Origin: Armatimonadota bacterium
Lineage (GTDB): Bacteria; Bacteroidota; Ignavibacteria; OLB7
Length of the DNA stretch: 45,452 nt
Assembly: GCA_020850315.1 (NCBI GenBank)
Contig: JADZEY010000116.1
Span: forward strand, 1-45,452
Direction of reading: 5' to 3'
Below, piece by piece: positions 42,777-45,452 of this stretch (positions are counted from its first letter, which is position 1; each line of letters starts with the position of its first letter). Under the pieces are notes generated by a model that saw only the letters and a program-made list of their open reading frames with translations, made no database searches and was not told the origin of the DNA. The translations under genes and the position numbers were made by a program.

Positions 42777-45224
42777 ATGCAGAACGCTACTCAGATGCGA
42801 CTAACCGTACTATTGCTTGCCTTTTTCGGAGTTGCCCCATTTCTGGCGGCCCAGCAGCCAATGGTTGATATCAATGGCCACATGGGAATTGGGACGCTTA
42901 CGCCAGACCCGGCGGCAATCCTGGATTTGACCTCCACGACCGCCGGGCTGCTTACCCCGCGAATGACCACAGCCCAGCGGGACGCAATCGCAAGCCCACC
43001 ATCGGGGTTGCTGATTTTTAACACCGACCTGAACTCCTTCCAACATTACGTCGGCCCACCAACTTCGGCCTGGACTACCATCGTCACCGATTTCAACTTG
43101 GGTGGGGTGGTCTGGAAACTTTCCGGCAACGCGGGAACCACTGCCGGAACCAATTTTTTAGGAACCACCGACAGCCAACCGCTTGAACTCCATGTGGATG
43201 AAGCCGGATATATCCTCTCGCCAACCTCAGGCCGTGGGCGGGTGATGCGGTTCGAGCCGAAAGCAACCTCACCCAATATCATTGGCGGCCACCACACCAA
43301 CAGCGTTGCCAGCGGGCTGTTTGCTGCGGTAATTGGTGGGGGCGGGGCCAACGGGTTCAGCAACAGCATCAGCGGAGCAGGCAATTATGCTGTGGTGAAC
43401 GGCGGGTTGAACAATGTTGCATCGGCCATTGGGACGGTGATCGGCGGCGGTAACGGCCATCGGGCTTCGTCAGCGTGGAGTGTTATCGGCGGGGGAAGTC
43501 TAGACACGGCATCTGGTGGTTTCTCGGTAGTTGGGGGTGGTGTCTATAACCATGCCAGCCAGGATATGGCATCTATTGGTGGCGGGCGGAGGAATGTGGC
43601 TTCCGGAGCGGCTTCCACCATTGGTGGTGGCCAAGAAAATCTTGCATCGGCTGATTACGCCACGGTTGGTGGCGGATACCGCGACACAGCATCGGGGAAC
43701 GGCGCCACCGTTGGCGGCGGGCGGGGGAATGTGGCTTCCGGGGATGTGGCAACCATTGCTGGCGGGCGGCGCGGGGTTGCTTCCGGCGATTATTCAGCAA
43801 TCGGCGGCGGATACCAGGACACCGCCTACGCCCACTACAGCGTGATTGCTGGCGGATTGGATAACGACATTGCCCCAAGCGGATATGGAGGCGTTATCGG
43901 CGGCGGGGATTCCAACTCAGTCACGGGCGACCGCGGAACAATCGGCGGCGGGCATCACCACCTTGCTTCGGGAACCTACTCAACAATTGGCGGCGGTTTC
44001 CGCGACACAGCATCGGGGAACGGCGCAACAGTTGGTGGCGGTCGGGGGAATGTGGCTTCGGGGTTTAGCGCGACGGTGGCCGGTGGCCGGCGGCTGGTTG
44101 CTGCCGGAGATTATTCAGCAATCGGTGGTGGATTCCAGGATACCGTCACCGGAGAGTATGCGGTGATTGCTGGCGGGATCAACAATGGCGTGTGGGCCAA
44201 TCAATCGGGAATTATTGGCGGCGAACAGAATGCGATCTACGGAACCCGCTCCTTTATTGGTGTGGGTTTGCAGGATACCATTACTGGGGAGCTTAGCGTG
44301 ATTGGTGGCGGATACAGGAACAGAGCAACCGCCGTTGCCACTGTAATTGGTGGCGGCCAAGAAAATCTTGCATCGGCTGTGTATGCCACGGTTGCTGGTG
44401 GCTTCCGCGACACAGCATCGGGGAACGGAGCAACGGTTGGCGGCGGGCGGGGGAATGTGGCTTCGGGGTTTAGCGCGACGGTGGCTGGCGGACGGCGTGG
44501 CGTTGCTTCCGGGGATTATTCAGCAATCGGCGGCGGGTGGCAGGATACCGCCATTGGCCACTATTCCGTTATTGGTGGCGGATCTGACAACAACACAACG
44601 GGGGATTATTCAGCAATCGCTGGCGGCAGAGGGTTGGTTCTTGGAGCCAGCAGCTTTGGATTCAACGGGACCACAACCCTTCCGCGCACCGATCTGACAG
44701 CGTTCAGCGGGCTTGCATTTTTTGGCAACACCGACATCTGGATTGGAAACGATAACAGCACAGCACGCGCCCTGCGGTTCTACGAGCCGAACAGCGACCT
44801 TGATTACTCCAGCGCGAACTACTCAGCCTTCCAAGCGCAAGCACAAACCGGGAACATCACCTACACACTTCCCGCCGTGCTTCCGGCTGCGGCAAGCAGC
44901 ATTACCCCCGATCTTGGCAGCGGAATCTTGCAAACCGACAACACCGGAAGCCTGCAATGGCGGCAGATTGCCAGCACCACCGCCGCACTGAATTTTGGTG
45001 TAACCCCCACCGGCAGCTTTGCGGACGTGACCCTGACCGTCAACGGTGCCAGAAGCGGAGATGCCGTCACCGTTGGGGTTCCAAACGCGGCAATGGCGAT
45101 TGGGAACGTCCATTTCAGCGGGTGGGTATCGGCCAACAACACCGTCACCGTGCGGTTCCACAACAACAGTGGCGCAGGCCAAGTAGTCAGCCAAACATTT
45201 GGAATCGTTGTGGTGAAGCCGTAG
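42777..45224 (+). CDS. Secreted beta-solenoid protein of about thirty 15-residue repeats (YadA-head-like)
   Basis: An 815-residue predicted surface or fibre protein. A signal peptide (MRLTVLLLAFFGVAPFLAAQ; a second ATG at 42795 is possible) is followed by the conserved N-terminal segment GIGTLTPDPAAILDLTSTTA, TPRMTTAQRDAI, common in Bacteroidota surface and fibre proteins. From about 175 to 640 run some 30 repeats with consensus [TV][VI]GGG-x-x-N-x-ASG-x-[YF]-[SA], like trimeric autotransporter heads (left-handed beta-roll). The C-terminal 170 residues form a separate beta-domain ending FGIVVVKP, and I do not see a T9SS sorting domain, so the export and anchoring route is unclear. Long near-identical DNA blocks in the repeat region suggest recent internal duplication. 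Confidence 0.82.
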   Translation: MQNATQMRLTVLLLAFFGVAPFLAAQQPMVDINGHMGIGTLTPDPAAILDLTSTTAGLLTPRMTTAQRDAIASPPSGLLIFNTDLNSFQHYVGPPTSAWTTIVTDFNLGGVVWKLSGNAGTTAGTNFLGTTDSQPLELHVDEAGYILSPTSGRGRVMRFEPKATSPNIIGGHHTNSVASGLFAAVIGGGGANGFSNSISGAGNYAVVNGGLNNVASAIGTVIGGGNGHRASSAWSVIGGGSLDTASGGFSVVGGGVYNHASQDMASIGGGRRNVASGAASTIGGGQENLASADYATVGGGYRDTASGNGATVGGGRGNVASGDVATIAGGRRGVASGDYSAIGGGYQDTAYAHYSVIAGGLDNDIAPSGYGGVIGGGDSNSVTGDRGTIGGGHHHLASGTYSTIGGGFRDTASGNGATVGGGRGNVASGFSATVAGGRRLVAAGDYSAIGGGFQDTVTGEYAVIAGGINNGVWANQSGIIGGEQNAIYGTRSFIGVGLQDTITGELSVIGGGYRNRATAVATVIGGGQENLASAVYATVAGGFRDTASGNGATVGGGRGNVASGFSATVAGGRRGVASGDYSAIGGGWQDTAIGHYSVIGGGSDNNTTGDYSAIAGGRGLVLGASSFGFNGTTTLPRTDLTAFSGLAFFGNTDIWIGNDNSTARALRFYEPNSDLDYSSANYSAFQAQAQTGNITYTLPAVLPAAASSITPDLGSGILQTDNTGSLQWRQIASTTAALNFGVTPTGSFADVTLTVNGARSGDAVTVGVPNAAMAIGNVHFSGWVSANNTVTVRFHNNSGAGQVVSQTFGIVVVKP
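43400..44640 (+). repeat. 45-bp protein-coding repeat array with larger near-identical blocks
   Basis: The solenoid region consists of imperfect 45-bp units. A larger block, recognised by GCGACACAGCATCGGGGAACGG-type sequence (first bases at 43681, 44002 and 44407), occurs three times at spacings of 321 and 405 bp; 405 is nine units and 321 about seven. The blocks are nearly identical at DNA level, unlike the more diverged single units, pointing to recent block duplication or conversion. Confidence 0.85.
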
Positions 45225-45230
45225 GGGGAG

Positions 45231-45279
45231 TTGTCAGTTGTCAGTTGTCAGTTGTCAGTTGTCAGTTGTCAGTTGTCAG
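45231..45279. repeat. Heptanucleotide tandem repeat, 7 copies of TTGTCAG
   Basis: Seven perfect copies start six bases after the solenoid gene's stop codon. Short tandem heptanucleotide repeats between genes are known from several bacterial groups, notably cyanobacteria. Confidence 0.95.
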
Positions 45280-45286
45280 TGGCAAA

Positions 45287-45452
45287 GAAAGTCAGTGGTC
45301 AGTCTTCCCCTTCTTCATTTCATACTTCATCATTCATACTTCATACTTTCAAAGGTCAGTGGTCAGTCTTCCCCTTCTTCATTTCATACTTCATCATTCA
45401 TACTTCATACTTTCAAAGGTCAGTGGTCAGTCTTCCCCTTCTTCATTTCATA
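45287..45452. repeat. 64-bp direct repeat running off the window end
   Basis: GGTCAGTCTTCCCC recurs at 45297, 45361 and 45425, giving a 64-bp period with about 2.5 copies in view. Each unit contains TTCATACTTCAT-type sub-repeats. The array continues past the window. Confidence 0.9.

Noticed and set aside
43400-44640. CRISPR-like array
   Set aside because: Repeats are in frame, contiguous 45-bp coding units without unique spacers of fixed length; they encode a beta-solenoid.

Overview
The window looks like a chromosomal segment from a G+C-rich member of the Bacteroidota/Chlorobiota/Kapabacteria side of the FCB group. The reasons are four secreted proteins ending in type IX secretion (T9SS) C-terminal sorting domains, a recurring promoter-like box (TA-N2-TTTG, often TAWCTTTGCA), mostly poor Shine-Dalgarno sites, and a CIRCE-controlled groESL. 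The exact class is inference; no rRNA or tRNA gene is visible to settle it.

Layout. 1-143: heptanucleotide repeat and a hairpin. 167-10545 (minus): a translation/transcription operon, rimP-nusA-infB-rbfA-truB-ribF-rpsO-pnp. 10546-11030: a divergent control region with a minus promoter running straight into an intrinsic terminator (candidate attenuator of the rimP-nusA operon) and a plus promoter for the next gene. 11031-23559: secreted T9SS cargo (a cysteine-bracketed FN3-like protein, a Ycf48-propeller/C25-like protein, a Ycf48-like protein), a GAF/PAS hybrid histidine kinase and a GrpB-family protein. 23675-25899: CIRCE, groES, groEL and a terminator. 26106-27575: another secreted propeller-like protein. 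27710-30844: two PH-domain membrane proteins, rdgB and an RluA-type pseudouridine synthase. 31049-34360: sugar nucleotidyltransferase, lipoprotein, and two genes of the meta-cleavage lower pathway (2-keto-4-pentenoate hydratase, acetaldehyde dehydrogenase).

34365-36430 is an AT-rich type II restriction-modification island (C5 cytosine methyltransferase plus PD-(D/E)XK nuclease) lying directly behind the acetaldehyde dehydrogenase, where the partner aldolase would be expected. After it come a possible 35-residue lipoprotein coupled to a membrane-anchored HExxH protein (36639-38879), an intergenic stretch of dispersed inverted repeats, a TPR histidine kinase and a class I aminotransferase (both minus), and a secreted beta-solenoid of about 30 fifteen-residue repeats (42777-45224). 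The window ends in a second heptanucleotide array and a 64-bp direct repeat.

How the genes work together: the minus operon builds and controls the gene-expression machinery (30S maturation, initiation, NusA, rRNA/tRNA modification, RNA decay). The plus-strand genes are mostly cell-surface or secreted products, stress chaperones and housekeeping enzymes. The strongest leads are the nusA-operon attenuator, the C25-like protein with the catalytic-site His apparently replaced by Arg, the four Cys-bracketed modules, the island that splits the catabolic cluster, and the mini-lipoprotein/gluzincin pair.
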